DNA of 64,000 nt, taken from Dirofilaria immitis (lineage: Eukaryota > Nematoda > Chromadorea > Rhabditida > Onchocercidae). The DNA is taken from assembly GCA_024305405.1 (NCBI GenBank), contig JAKNDB010000088.1, positions 1,010,001 through 1,074,000 of the forward strand. The letters are read 5' to 3'. Below are positions 1 to 13,093 of the stretch, one piece after another (position 1 is the first letter of the stretch; every line of letters starts with the position of its first letter). The translations under genes and the position numbers were made by a program. Below the pieces are notes generated by a model. That model was not told the origin of the DNA and did no database searches. It was given only the letters and a program-made list of their open reading frames with translations.

Positions 1-2579
1 AATTTTTACTTTAGTTTTAGTTTCCTTTCCTTTTTTTCATCGTTTTCTAACAATTTCAAAAAATTCTCTCCTCATTAATTGATATAATAAAAATTTCAAT
101 TTATTTTTTTAATTTAAAGGAAAAATGATTTTCCCATATTTTATCATAATTCTTTCCTTTTTATTTATTTATTTTTTTTTGCATCATTTTGTAATTTTCT
201 CCGATAAGCAAATTTTTTGTTTTCCTTTTCAAATTTATTATTATTTTATTTCATTGTCTTAATTGATTATTTAATTTTTTTTTTGTTTATGATGCAATAA
301 TTTATTTTTATTTTATTTTTTGGAATATATTTTGATTAGTAAAATAATTATCAAATTTGAAATACATTCATTGCTTTTTTTTTTGATAATTATTTATTAA
401 TATCATGTAAAATGATTAGCATTTATTAGATTATTTCATTAAATAATTATTTCAATTTCAATTTATTCATTTCATATTAATTCAAATAATGCAATTTCTC
501 ATTTGCAATATTACAAATCGTTTTTTTTCTTTTCGTTTCATCTAATTTTAAATATAATGGATATTTAAAAAAAAAAAAAAAGAAATTACTAAATTGACAT
601 TTCATTCTATGAAAGGCTAAAAGAAAGTTTTTTCTTTCTTTTTTTTTTTTCATCGAATAATTATTATTCTATTTATTCATCGATATTAATCCCGAATACA
701 AATTTGTCATTCGCAATGTTCCAATCTATTTTTAATTTAATCTCTAGACATTTACATATATATATATATATGAAAGTACTAGGATGAATGCTTACATTTT
801 ACTTTCTAAAAAAATTGAGAAGAAAAAAAAAAGAAAATGAAAATTCTTCTCTTTTTTTTCCATCAAAATAATTATCATCTCATTTATCCGTTTTCTATAT
901 TATTTCAAAAATAAATTTGCCATTTTTTTCCTTCGAAATATTTTGCTTAAATTTAATTTAATTTATAAATGAAATGTATGCGTACGTATTGAAAGAATTA
1001 TCAAATTAAATTGTCAAAAATTCTAAAAGTTAAAAAATAAGAAAAAAAAAAGAGAAAAACGAATTTTTTAATTTTTCTTACTTTGCTATAAATTTATAGC
1101 AATTATAAGATGAAAAATAAAAAGTAAAGTTTTTATTAATTATTTTTTATTTTATAAATAAGAAAATTATTTTTAAAAGAAGTTATGAAATTCGAAATAA
1201 ATTTTCTTTAAAATTCTGAATATATATTAATATATGTATATTAATATATGTATATGAAAATTCGAATTTTTAATAATAATATTTTAATAATTAGGGAAGA
1301 ATTTTAAAAATCAATTTTAATAAATTAATTAAATATTTCAAATATAAAGCATGACGAATTAGGAATTTTATGAAATTTAAAAAATTCCATATTTTCATAG
1401 AAATAATATTTATGATGATAATTTGTAGTGTTTCAAAATTTTAGTTAAATTAAATACATCCTGTTAACTAACAATCGAATATATCATTGTTATAAAGAAA
1501 TTAAATGTTTTATGAGATGACAAAGGAAAAATGATAAATTATCATGATCAGCAATATTGAGCAGATAGACCTGATTGAATCAACTTTTATAATATCTTTT
1601 GTTTAGAAGGATAGATCAATCAACTGATTAATTGATAGAAATTTCTTATTATCTAATTGATAAAAATGATTAACTAACAATAAATCGTTACTGCTTAATA
1701 TTTACGATTTGATTCAATCAATTAACTTATCATTTGGAAATAAATTTATATTCAATATTTGTCATTAATTGTTTAATTGAAATCATTGTTTTTTTCCTCT
1801 TTGATTCGATAATAATTTTAGCATTCAAATATTATTATATTCGGGAAAAATTTACATAACAATTTTTTCTTTCATCATTTAGATTTTATCTGTGATAGAA
1901 TAAACTTTAATTATTACTATTTTTAATATCATTAAATAAAATTATTTAATGTCCAATTAATTTCGTAATTAATTTAATTGCTTTTTTTTAATTTTTAATA
2001 ATTATTTTCAAAGAATTTATATGAAAATTTTTCTTCAACCATTTTTTATTTATTTTCAATTTAAAAATATTTTTATTTTTATTATTATAAATTGTAATAC
2101 ATAATAATAAAAAAGAAAAATGAAACAACAAAAATTCTTTAAAATATAAAAATTGTAAAATTTGAAAATTGTCAAAGAAAATAATTAAACAAAAAAAAAA
2201 AAAAGCAAACGAATGAAAATTTTAAGTTTTTCGTTTTGTTTTTTTGTTTGATTTTTGAAAAAAGTAAAAAGGAAAGATAAAAAGAAGGAAAAATTCGAAA
2301 ATTTGTATGACATATTTATTTTAAAAATTTATTGCTACAAAATTAAATTTAGTATGAAATTTAAAAAGCGAAAAAAAAAGGAAGAAAAAGACGATAACTT
2401 GTTAGGTAGGAAAGAAAAAAGAAAAAGTTATTCAAACAATTATAGTAAAATCTTTCAAAACAAAAAGAAAAAAAAACGAAAAATGAATGATAAAAAAATG
2501 TATTATAAATTTTTGTATTGATAAAAAAGTGATAAAAAATATATTGATAAAAAAAAAAAGTTTTTATTTTATTTTTCAG
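1..2579. other. AT-rich non-coding DNA upstream of the receptor gene
   Basis: Long A and T runs, short TA microsatellites (about 757-772 and 1220-1257) and no open frame with recognisable coding content. The only longer open frames near the end (2255-2521, and the start of 2487-2825) are lysine-rich low-complexity translations of A runs. The 5' exon(s) and promoter of the receptor gene should lie here or further left, but I could not pick them out. Confidence 0.6.
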
Positions 2580-5500
2580 TCCGAATTTTATACATTGGCA
2601 CGATTTATTTTTTTAATGATTGCATCATTTATCGCATGGCTTGGTACTTGTGGTAATTTACTTTTAGTATATATATTTATGACACGAGCATATCCAACAT
2701 CTACTAAATTTCCTACTGGTAAGAAAAATATTATTAGTCTTATTATCAATCATAATTTTAACTTTTATTTTATTTTTTTGTTCCTACAAAATTATTCACT
2801 ACATTTTTATTTGTTAAAATTATAGCAAAACAATTATTTAAAAAAAAAAAAAACAAATCATAAATTTCTTTAAACTAACTTACACTACGAGATAAATTGA
2901 TTTATTGATTTTTATTTTTTTTTTAGTATTAGCAATTCTTGATACTTTAATTTGTATTCTTTATATTATGCTTTTTGGAATTGATGCAGCTATTGTTTAT
3001 CTTAAAGTTTCAGTAAGTTTTTATTATTTATAATATATAACGGACAGGTAATAATATGTTATCATTTAATATGCATGAAGAAATATTTAAATACATATAA
3101 CATTGATTTATTTTATTTATTAATGCAAAAATAATATATTAATTATCTTCTTTTATATTAAACAAATTTTTAACATTATTAGAATCAGTATGTATGAAGG
3201 AGGAAATTATTTGAAATTTTTTGTATTTTCAGAATTTATTCATACTGTATCATATTTATATCGTACCAGCATTTGTTTTAAGCAGAATAACACAATTAGC
3301 TATACCATATATGCTAATTTTAACTACACTAGAACGTTTTGTATGGATATCAGGTGGAGAAACTACAAAATTTTTAAAACGAATGTTCAGTAATCGAGGT
3401 CATCAAATTACCGTATTCCTTCTGTTACTTTGTTGTACCATATCACGTTTACCAACAGCATTTGCTATCGTAGTATGTTTTTTTATTATTTTTAAATTTT
3501 TATCTATTTAAAAATTTATTAAATTAAATTACCATGATTTTATGTTGTTTTATATTTGTGTCAAATTATCGTTGATTTGTCAGCAATTCATCGATATTAA
3601 TATATGATTATTCATTCAATAGACAAAGTTTTATTTTAAAAAATTTTGCGAAAAAAAAATATTTTCAATATTTAATATTTTTGATTACATTTAATAAAAA
3701 TTGAATAAAATGAAATAAAAATAAAATGAAAATTACATTTAATAGAGTAATAACAATTGCAAAGTTTTTTTTTCAACTTTTATTTGATTTTTATTTTAGC
3801 TTTATTTTCATTTTATTTCATCCAATTTTATTTTGATGATGCATTTATAATATCGAAATAGACTTATTTCAAATTTTCCAAATATATCCATAGATATCAT
3901 TTTTTTTTTTTTTTTGCAAAATATAGCTATTGTAATGTTATAATAAAAAAAAAAAAATTTTTTTCAAATAAAATCTAGCTTATAGATTAATTTATATTTT
4001 ATATTAATTAAATTTAAGCTAGATTTAATTATGATTCGTTGAAATTTATCAAAATAAAAGCAATTATCAAATATTTTATCAAATATCATTGCTTACATTT
4101 TATAACAATAAAATTAATCAATGGTTGAAAATTTAAAATTAAATTATATCAGCGCTTTTTTGCAAAAAAAAAACTTTAATAAGCAACTTTTTTCTTTTCT
4201 TTTTTTTCATTTTATAATTTCATTAAAATGTGTTAATTTAAAAAATCGAAAGAGGTGACGAAAAAAAATAAATCAATATCTTACATTCATTATTAAGGTA
4301 CATCATTTTCCGAATTGTAATGATTTTTTGCGTACTCAAAGTACCGGACCAGCGGATTGGGTACATGAGAGTAAAGTTTATTATTTCTTCGATTTTCATC
4401 TATTATCAATTGCTCAAACATTTATTCCATTCATCGTTCTTGTTGTATTTAATTTTGTAAGTTGTTTTTTTTTTTTTTTTTTCAAAAATTATTATCATTT
4501 TTATTTTTATTATTTAATTATTTTTTTCCATTTATTATCATTTATTCATTCTTTTATGTCAAAAATTATTTTAATAATATTATTTAATAATTATGTATAT
4601 AATATATATTTTTTATTATTTTAAATTAAATTATTTATTATTATATATACATATATATTTGAATTTAAAATAAGAAATTAATTTTTAACAATTATTCAAA
4701 TTTTTTATATCAAAAGAACATATTTTGGGATTTTTCTTTTTACAGATTATTATTCGAAAATTACCACGAGGAAATATGAATCAACCAAAGAAACATAGAA
4801 ATGGACAATATTTGTTAAATAGAAATTTTACCTCGACAAATAATCAATTAGAGCAAGAAGAGCAAAATCAATTTTCCGTATCAAAAACATTATCCGTATT
4901 TGATCGTACGAAACGAAGTGCTTCAATGATTGAACCTAAATCACAACTATCAACCACTACATGGACTTCAGGATCAGGATATAAAAAACGTAATAATTTT
5001 TTGTACAAGAGAAAAAGTGAAAGTAAGTTTTGTTGCCTAATAAAATATTTGGTAATTATCATAACAAAAATCAATATTACTATGCAAAAAAATACTATTA
5101 TATTAAAACCAAAAATAAATGCTAATACGTCAAGTTTTTATAAAACTAAAACAAAAATTAATAATTTTTATCGATTAAAATACTAAAATAATGAATTATT
5201 TTAGTTAATAATTATTCATATTATGATTATTATTAATTATTCATATTATGATTATTATTAATTATTCATATTATGAAATAATTATTCATATTATGCAATA
5301 ATTATTCATGTTATGATTATTATTAATTATTTATATTATGAAATAATTATTCATATTATGCAATAATTATTCATACTATGATTATTATCAATTATTCATA
5401 TTATGATTATTATTAATTATTCATATTATGAAATAATTATTCATATTATGAAATATTTATTCGTTTGAAAGAACTAAAAATATAATAATAAATAATATTA

Positions 5501-6140
5501 AAATGTTATTTATTATAATTCAAATTTTAATATATAAAATTAAGAAGGAAAAAGTGCACAGAAATTTTCGATCAATCATTTTATATAAATTTTAAACTTA
5601 AAAAATAAAACTTTTCATTTTCAGTATCTATCATAGCAATTAAACCGTTACGTAAAATGTCAACGCCAGTTCGTGATGCTGTTTGTACGATGTTTGCTAT
5701 TGTTACAAGTTATCTTATCAGTAATAGTCTTCATTTGATACTTACAATTTTAGAAAGGTTCATTTTTATTCGTTTAATCTATAAACCTAAACGTTTCATA
5801 TTAATAAAATGAATTTTAATAATAGAAGGCTAATTTGTGAGATTTTTTTTGTTTCATGAAAATAATGTTTAACTGATCAATTTATCATGATATTTTTTTT
5901 TTTTTTTTTAGATCTAATATCTCAATACTTCGTGATCCGGATGATCCAATGATGGCAAGTACATTTCATACCGTTTTCTCGGATACAGTCAGTTTTGTTT
6001 ATATGTTTACTAGCGCAATTCGTATCATTATTTACATGTATAATCCAGCTGTACGTTTACATCTACAAGAATTTCTACCTTGTTATCATCGAGACAGGAA
6101 GAAAGGACAATCATCATCAACTATCGCTGTTCCCGTTTAA
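2580..6140 (+). CDS. class A (rhodopsin-type) seven-transmembrane receptor, 5' end missing
   Basis: Seven exons can be joined without a phase conflict: 2580-2718, 2927-3012, 3233-3472, 4298-4456, 4746-5022, 5625-5757 and 5912-6140 (stop), about 420 residues. Exon 1 holds helix I with the GN pair (LGTCGNLLLVYIF). Exon 2 holds helix II and exon 3 holds helices III and IV, with an ERF triplet where DRY is usual. Exon 4 holds the second extracellular loop and helix V, exon 6 helix VI, and exon 7 helix VII ending in YMYNPAVR, an NPxxY-like end. The third intracellular loop is long, hydrophilic and encoded by exon 5. The layout resembles nematode peptide-type orphan receptors, but I cannot name the ligand. 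A first exon with the start codon must lie upstream of the acceptor at 2579; the ATG at 2487 is in intron-like sequence. Presumed plasma membrane, G-protein coupled. Confidence 0.85.
5207..5466. repeat. tandem repeat in receptor intron 5
   Basis: About a dozen degenerate copies of a unit close to TTCATATTATG followed by ATTATTATTAATTA or AAATAATTA lie in the intron between the exons ending at 5022 and starting at 5625. No open frame runs through it. Confidence 0.85.
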
Positions 6141-9100
6141 CTACTTTTTTTTCTTTTCTTTTTTTTTTTTTATTGAAAATGTTAGGAAAAGTTGTTGAAT
6201 GAAAATGATATATAAATAGAACGGAATAGATGAAAAGGAATATATTTCATTATGTTTGTTTGTTTGTTTGTTTATTTATTTATTTTTTTTGTTTTTTTGA
6301 ATTTTGTTTATTAATTAGAAATTAAAAATTATGTATACTATCAATTATCTTTTCATTTCTATGCTTATTGCTTTTTCTTTTCTTTAACTTTCTTTTTTAA
6401 TTGAAAAAATTTTTCATAAAATTTTGTTTACTCAGCAAATTTCTTACTTAATAAAATTTTTTTTTTACTCTTAATATTTTGGCAATGATATTGAAAAAAT
6501 AAAAATATGCATACAGAAAATATTAGAACAAAATACATTTAACAATACATTGAATTTGAATAATTTAATAATTGGAAATTAAAAAATAAAAAAGGACGAT
6601 AACGATATTTATTCATGATAATGATATTTATTCATGATAATGATATTTATTCATGATAATGATATTTATTTATTCATGATAATGATATTTATTCATATAA
6701 CATTTAGCCCATGAATTTAATTTATACGATAAAAACGATATCATTCTTGATTACGAGTATTTTATTTTTGAAAAGAAAAAAATATCAGATTTGTTCAATT
6801 GGTGGTTAATTTATTGAGGAAAAGGAAAAAAGAAAAGAAATTCAAAATATCTTTTGAAAATAGGCTTTTATCAAGTTTTATTGCCCAAATTTATATGCCA
6901 TAATTTTATATTAAAACTAAATCATATTTGAATAAAATGAATGAATCGTTATTTTTCAATAATTTATCAATTTCTAATTTGTATTTAAATAAAATCAAAA
7001 GATATTCATACATTTTTCATTTATACAAAAACGACAAAATGCATTTGGTATTGCTGCGTCGGGAAATCAATGAAAAATTATCGTTGAAATTTCAAAAAAT
7101 TTACAGTTTAAATAAATTCAACGAAACGAACAAGCCTTTAAAGATAAATGAAACAAAAAAAAGGAACTAAAAAAAAGCGAAAAACGAAAGACATGTAAGA
7201 AAGATTTCTTATCAGATATTATCGTATTTTTGGAAAAATAAAAAGTATATCAAACAAATAAGAATAATTGTAATATAAAATGAAGAATTGTAATATGGAA
7301 AATAAAATTAATAATTATTTAATGAAATTAATTCCTATTAAAATTACTACCATTTATTACGAATAAATTATTTCATTAATTATACAATGAGTTTTTTTCT
7401 CCTCTGCAGTAGTGATGTAATTAAATGTGAAATTTTGCTTTTATAATTTTATTGTTTCTCAAATTATTTCAAACTCCTGATATAGTTTCTCGGTGATTGT
7501 TTTTAAATTATATTTTGTTATCATTTTTATCATATAGATATGCTTAATTTTATCAAAATTGCAATATTTACAATTAAATCAACTGATTATCGTATCTGTT
7601 CAAGTTATAATATCATTAGTTATTATAATTTTAATAAGTCACTAATTTAGCATAATATAATATAAAGTAAATTTAACGCTAATATTGTAATTAGACTAAA
7701 TGAAAGATAAGATAAAGCTAATATTACCTTAACATTTTATTATCATAAATTATTTTTCCTGTAATTAACTAAGCTTTTAAGCTTTCTTTCTTCTTTTTTA
7801 ATATCTCAATTTTATCATAGAATTTTCGAAAATATTTTTCGATTAAACATACTATTATATTATAATATATTAATTTAAGAAAAGATTAAATAAATTTTTG
7901 AAAAATTTTAAACAAATATTTTTAACAAAAATTTTAGTGTAAGAGAGGAAAAAAAAAACTAAGATCGTGTCTCGTTTTTTATTTTTTTAACTTTCATGCA
8001 AAAGATGACGATAACAAATAGATAAATATCAAATGATTATTGATGGTAGGTTGATTTGATGAAATTGGTGATAATTGTTTAGTTCCATTGGATGATTGGA
8101 TGATATGAATGGTAACCTCATTCTTGTCTAATTGTCATCAACATTCTTTCGATCATTTCCAATCCATCCCAATATACATATTCATCGTCATCTCAGTTGT
8201 CGAACATTTATTGCTGATAAAATTTCCGCTTCATTTTAGGAATATTTTTCTGCTGCTTCGAATAATTTTTAAATGTCTTTTAAAAATTTTTAAATTTCTT
8301 TTTTTTCATTCAAAAAATTGAGTAATATTTAAATTTCAGAAGAAATATTTGAACGTTTCGATATATTTTAGGTAAAAAAATTTGACAAATTTACTTAATG
8401 CCTAAAAATATTTGTAAAATTCAACAATTTTTTATCCTATATTTTGATATAAAGTACAGGTTAGTAAAAGACAGGTATATTTTAATAAAATTTTTGCGAT
8501 ATTTCTTTAGAAATAATACAACCAGTTATTAGTTCAAAATTTGAACTATTCATTTCATCTATTACAATTTCAAATTTAGTCAAACATTTTTTTTCATATT
8601 AGGTAATATTTGAAACAATAAATAGGTAAATCTAAATTTATTTCTTTTTTATTCAAACATCGTTTTGTTTTTAATGTTTTTGAAAAGAAAACAAAAGAGA
8701 AAAAAAATTTATATTTTTATTATTCATTTGGATCGATTTATTTCGTATATCATTTTTTAAATTCATATTAAAAATTTTTGCAATACTACAATTTTATATT
8801 TTTGATTTTAAATATTTTTATCTTTTTTTTCTCTTATTCTTTTTCTTTTCAATCAAAAACCAAAAATAATCGAACAAATTTTAATTTTTTTTGAAAATAA
8901 ATATGATATAAAATTCAAATAAAAATATCAATTATTTTTGTAACTATAAATATTTTCAAAATTTAATAAATATTTAGTTTTATTAATTATTATAATTAAG
9001 CTTGCAAGGAAAAACTTTTTTAAAAAAAAAATTGAAATTTTTATATCCTATCGTATCATAACAAACATTTGGCTCTTTGGGAAAATATTTTTCATATCGT

Positions 9101-9214
9101 ATAGCAAGCAATACAGTAATTTGGAAAAATATCATACTGTAATAGTAATACAGTAATTTGGGAAAAAAATTTTAGATTCCTTTCAAGTGAATACATTATT
9201 TTACTGCTACTAGA
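6141..9214. other. intergenic DNA between the receptor and the ground-like gene
   Basis: The first 200 bases are T-rich and probably the receptor 3' UTR. A 19-bp tandem repeat lies at 6604-6694. The short open frames at 6928-7170 and 8109-8321 have biased, low-complexity composition and no splice-site context, so I do not call them genes. Nothing else recognisable was seen. Confidence 0.55.
6604..6694. repeat. 19-bp tandem repeat
   Basis: Four to five near-identical copies of GATATTTATTCATGATAAT, one with a 4-base expansion (TTAT to TTATTTAT). Confidence 0.9.
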
Positions 9215-11508
9215 ATGTCGATTCATCATCTCATTTTGCTTTTGATACCAGTAACTGCAATTTCATTAAATAGTTTAAAATCAAACTGTAGCTGTCAACC
9301 ATCATCACCATGCTCAACATTTTGCTCTGATGGATCATTTGATAACAGCGATAAAAAAATTGGTAAAAAATTGAGCTTGGCAAATTAAAAGTGGTAATGT
9401 TTAATTTGTTTTGAATGTAAAAATTTGGAAATATAATATTTTTATTATTATCTTATCAGTTGATCATTGTTAAATTAAATTATTTAGGAAAAAAATTTCA
9501 TTATTTTTTATAATTTCCTATATTCTATTTATTTCTATCAAATTATTATTTATTTAATTTTAGCTATTCTTAAAAAGTAAACAATAAATAAATGAATAAT
9601 CAATGATTGTTTAATTTTAGACGAAACGAATTACGAATGACGAACAACCAATACTACACGTAAAGGTAGTATACGATCACGTATTCTAAAGCGTTCCGCA
9701 ATACATGTCTCATTGGTATTATTATCATTATCATATAAATGAATTTACTCACTAACAATTAATTAAATCAATCAAAAATTTTTTAATTTTTTAATCGCTT
9801 TAATATCACTATTTGTATTTATTCTAAAATGATTTTTATAATGGATAATTTGAAATATATATTTCACTGGCCATTTATCAAATCTTAGCTATAAATTTCC
9901 TATATGTAAGTATCATTTCGATAGTCATTTAAATATATAACAATACATTTTGTAACTTATTGCAATCTTGAGAAATAATTCTGTTCATAATCATTATTAT
10001 ATAAAATTTCCAAAATCTTTTTGAGCATATATAATGATTAAAAAAAAATAGATCATTGATTGATCATTTGAATGATAACTTAATAATGCTATTTAATCAT
10101 ATATATCGAGATAATCGCTCACTTGTTATATCTATCATTATCATGATGTTAGCAATTACTTCATTAATTAAATCTTTCCTCATTTCAGATTGATAATGAA
10201 TAATTTTCATACTCATTTAATCGAATTAGCAAATATAATAATGACTATCTATGGAAATGAAAAATATTGATTGGATGATGTAAAAATGATAACAGAATTG
10301 ATATATAGGAAGTATAATTGGAATAGTAGAAATTAAAATATATGATAAATTAGTAAATTAGCGAAATGTAATAGACTACAAAGATAGATGATATCATATG
10401 ATAATAATAGATTAATTCATACAATTTAGCCATAATCAAGAATATTGTGATTATCATTTTTCGTATGATAAATGAATGAATGATCCATAGGATGTTGTAA
10501 TTTTGTTATGATATATATCTGTTGTTTGGCTATTAAAATTTTTAATTGCATTTATTGATTTTGATAATTTCATTTGAATATCTCAGATTAAATAAAACAT
10601 AACATCAAATTAATAGATTACATCTATTTGAGATACGTTTTAAATAGGATAAGATAAATAGGGCAAACTTTTTTTTACATTAACTAATTTAATTTTATTT
10701 CGCATATAGTAACAATTGTAGAATTATATTTGAAATAATAATTCTTATAATGTAATGATTACAATTTTATAATATTTTAAAACTAATAGTACAAAAATTA
10801 ATCTTATACTTATTTTTGTTTCTTATTTTTTTATTTTCTTTGTTAAAAATTTTTTGTTTCGTTTAATTTTTATTTTTAGGAAGATGATTCAGATTTGATA
10901 AAATCACCAGAACAAAATGCTACAATCAATCAAAGAAATCGTCGAAATTATGGCATTTCTGATAAACATATCGTAGATAAAAATCAACCAAAATTGTCGA
11001 AAATGAATAAAAGTCATTCGGAACCTGGAACAGATATCAAATGCAATAGTCGTGAATTAAAAGAACTTATGCTTGAGGTTTTATCAATTATCAATGAATT
11101 TTTTTTTTTTTTTGTAGGATTTAGAAATATTTGATCTTATTTCATTGATGAAAAAAAAAGTAACTGAATTAGGAAAGCAATTTCGGCTCGTAGAAATTAA
11201 TGAGTTAAGAAAAATGATGATAGCATAATTTTCTAGCTATTTAGGATAGATAAAAAGTATATATATATATTCATCAGCTTCATAAATGTTAGATTTAAAA
11301 ATTTAATATCAAAAAAAAATTTTAGAATATTAGTGAGAATTCATCAGCTTCGAAACGTGCTATAAATGATCAAGCAGAAGCTAAATTTGGTGGTAGTATT
11401 GATGTGATATGCTCGAAAGGTCATTTCTCGTACGTATACAGCTCTAATTTATATTGCGAAGCTACGAAAGGTAATGTGACCTGTATCGCATTTCGACAAT
11501 CATTTTGA
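9215..11508 (+). CDS. ground-like domain protein, secreted (Hedgehog-related family)
   Basis: Exon 1 (9215-9362) starts with a typical signal peptide (MSIHHLILLLIPVTAISLNS) followed by a short Cys-rich stretch (NCSCQPSSPCSTFC). Exon 10880-11077 (phase 0) ends in IKCNSRELKELMLE. The last exon, 11326-11508, contains SKRAINDQAEAKFGG, then IDVICSKGHFSYVYSS, YCEATKGNVTCIAF and a stop. The Cys spacing and the CNSxEL, DVICSKGxFSY and YCExTKGNVTC strings are those of the nematode-specific ground-like domain, usually found in small secreted, cuticle- or epithelium-associated proteins. A middle exon ending at 9715 (RSRILKRSAIHVSL) keeps phase 0 into exon 10880. The best acceptor for it (9620) reads into an in-frame TGA at codon 7. 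The weak acceptor at 9665 avoids the stop and also keeps phase. The family call rests on the two downstream exons. Confidence 0.8.
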
Positions 11509-13093
11509 AACAGTACGAATGCGCAACCTATAAATTAATATGGTTGACCGGTGAAGAATTTTTCGATCTGAAGTCGTTTATTTTCAAAAATTTTTTCTTT
11601 TTTATGAAGGAGCAAAAAATATTTTTTTAAATAACAATAAAAAAAAGTGAAATTTCAATCTATATTCTTCTATGAAAAGAATAAAAACTGGATATAATCC
11701 GCATTTTGATCGACTAACTTGTAAAGCTAGAAGAAGAATTCATCAAAAATGTTATGTAATCGTTCATTCATTCATTTAATTTTTCTTTTTTTTCCTAAAT
11801 AATCAGAAGAAATGAAATTTCGACTGAACAATTTTGAAATAAATAGAAGCATTGGATAAGAAGTTATCTAACGAAAATCTATGATTTTTTTCTTTCGCCA
11901 ATTAACAATTTTAATTAAAGAATATATTTGAGAAAACAATGTAATTCATGACGACCGACTGCTAAATATTCTAATGTATTTATATATATATCCGCTCATT
12001 AAATAATTAACAGTTGAGAATACTAGGAATTAATCAATAGTGTCCTATTTTCAGATATTATTACAATAATAGATATTTAGGAAAATTCCAAAGAATTTTA
12101 TAAAATTATTAGGCTATGAAATAAACGACTTCTTCTACTATATTATTTAGTTTATCGTAATTTTGTAAAACTCTTTATTTTGTAATTTAATGCTTTGATG
12201 ATTGCGATATTGATCTGTATTTTAATTTGCTATACTTACGATAATAACAGAGAAGATAGAAGAAAAATTTTCAAACTTTATATGGAACGAATAAGAAGAA
12301 ATAAAATGAAAGGAAGAGAGAAAAAAGAAACAAAAAAACGAACGAATATTTCTTTTTACTGCTAATACTTATATGTATGATTATCATTTTACTCTGTCGT
12401 AAGCTGAATAAAGGTTAGCTAAAGAATTCCATATTTGCTGTATGAAAAAAAAACGACTATCTTACATATAATCTTATACCGAAATCATCACTTAAGAAAA
12501 ATCTCTTCATCAAAGTGACAAAAATAAGAATATCTTGGCTAAAGTGAAGAAGTCGATATTTAAGAGGACAAAGAAGTGAATGAAAAAATTTCTATTTATC
12601 AAACTTAACAAAATATTACAATTTTAAAATATATTAATAGCGACAAATGTGCACACGCTTAAGACTTTCTTTCCACACTTTCTTCAGTCCATCTGCATAC
12701 CAACGAATGTAACGTTTTCGATGTTAGTTGCAATTTATGTTTCTGAAGAAATGTTTGATCAGTACTATTCATTTTTCTTAGAAAACGTAAAAAAAATAGA
12801 AATATTCTTTTTGATTAATGAAAAGTTCAGAAAATGCAATAGAAAACTTTGATATTTCTTACTACCAAAAAAAACCTTCGTGAAAGCAATGATATGTTCC
12901 ATAAAAAAGGCTCGTCATTATCTTCTCCCGTATTCTTGTTCTCTTCATACCATTCGTATGCCTTCCTTAAAAATGATCAAAAAAGTTTTTTGAAAATTAC
13001 TGAAACAGAAGAGGCAATAACCCAATAGTTAAATTTAAAAAAAAAAAAGAGGTAAAAAACAACACAAAGCAAATCAATCTTTAATGCTTTTTT
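11509..13093. other. intergenic DNA between convergent genes
   Basis: 3' flanks of the ground-like gene (+) and of NOC3 (-), which converge here. The open frame at 12649-12852 has no splice context or recognisable motif. No RNA gene or repeat of note seen. Confidence 0.5.

Noticed and set aside
2487..2579. ATG at 2487 as the start of the receptor gene
   Set aside because: The translation up to 2579 is Lys/Ile-rich and followed by a strong acceptor (ATTTTTCAG), so this is intron; the real first exon is upstream.
5207..5466. CRISPR-like regular repeats
   Set aside because: Units are directly tandem AT-rich satellites without unique spacers, inside an intron of a eukaryotic gene.
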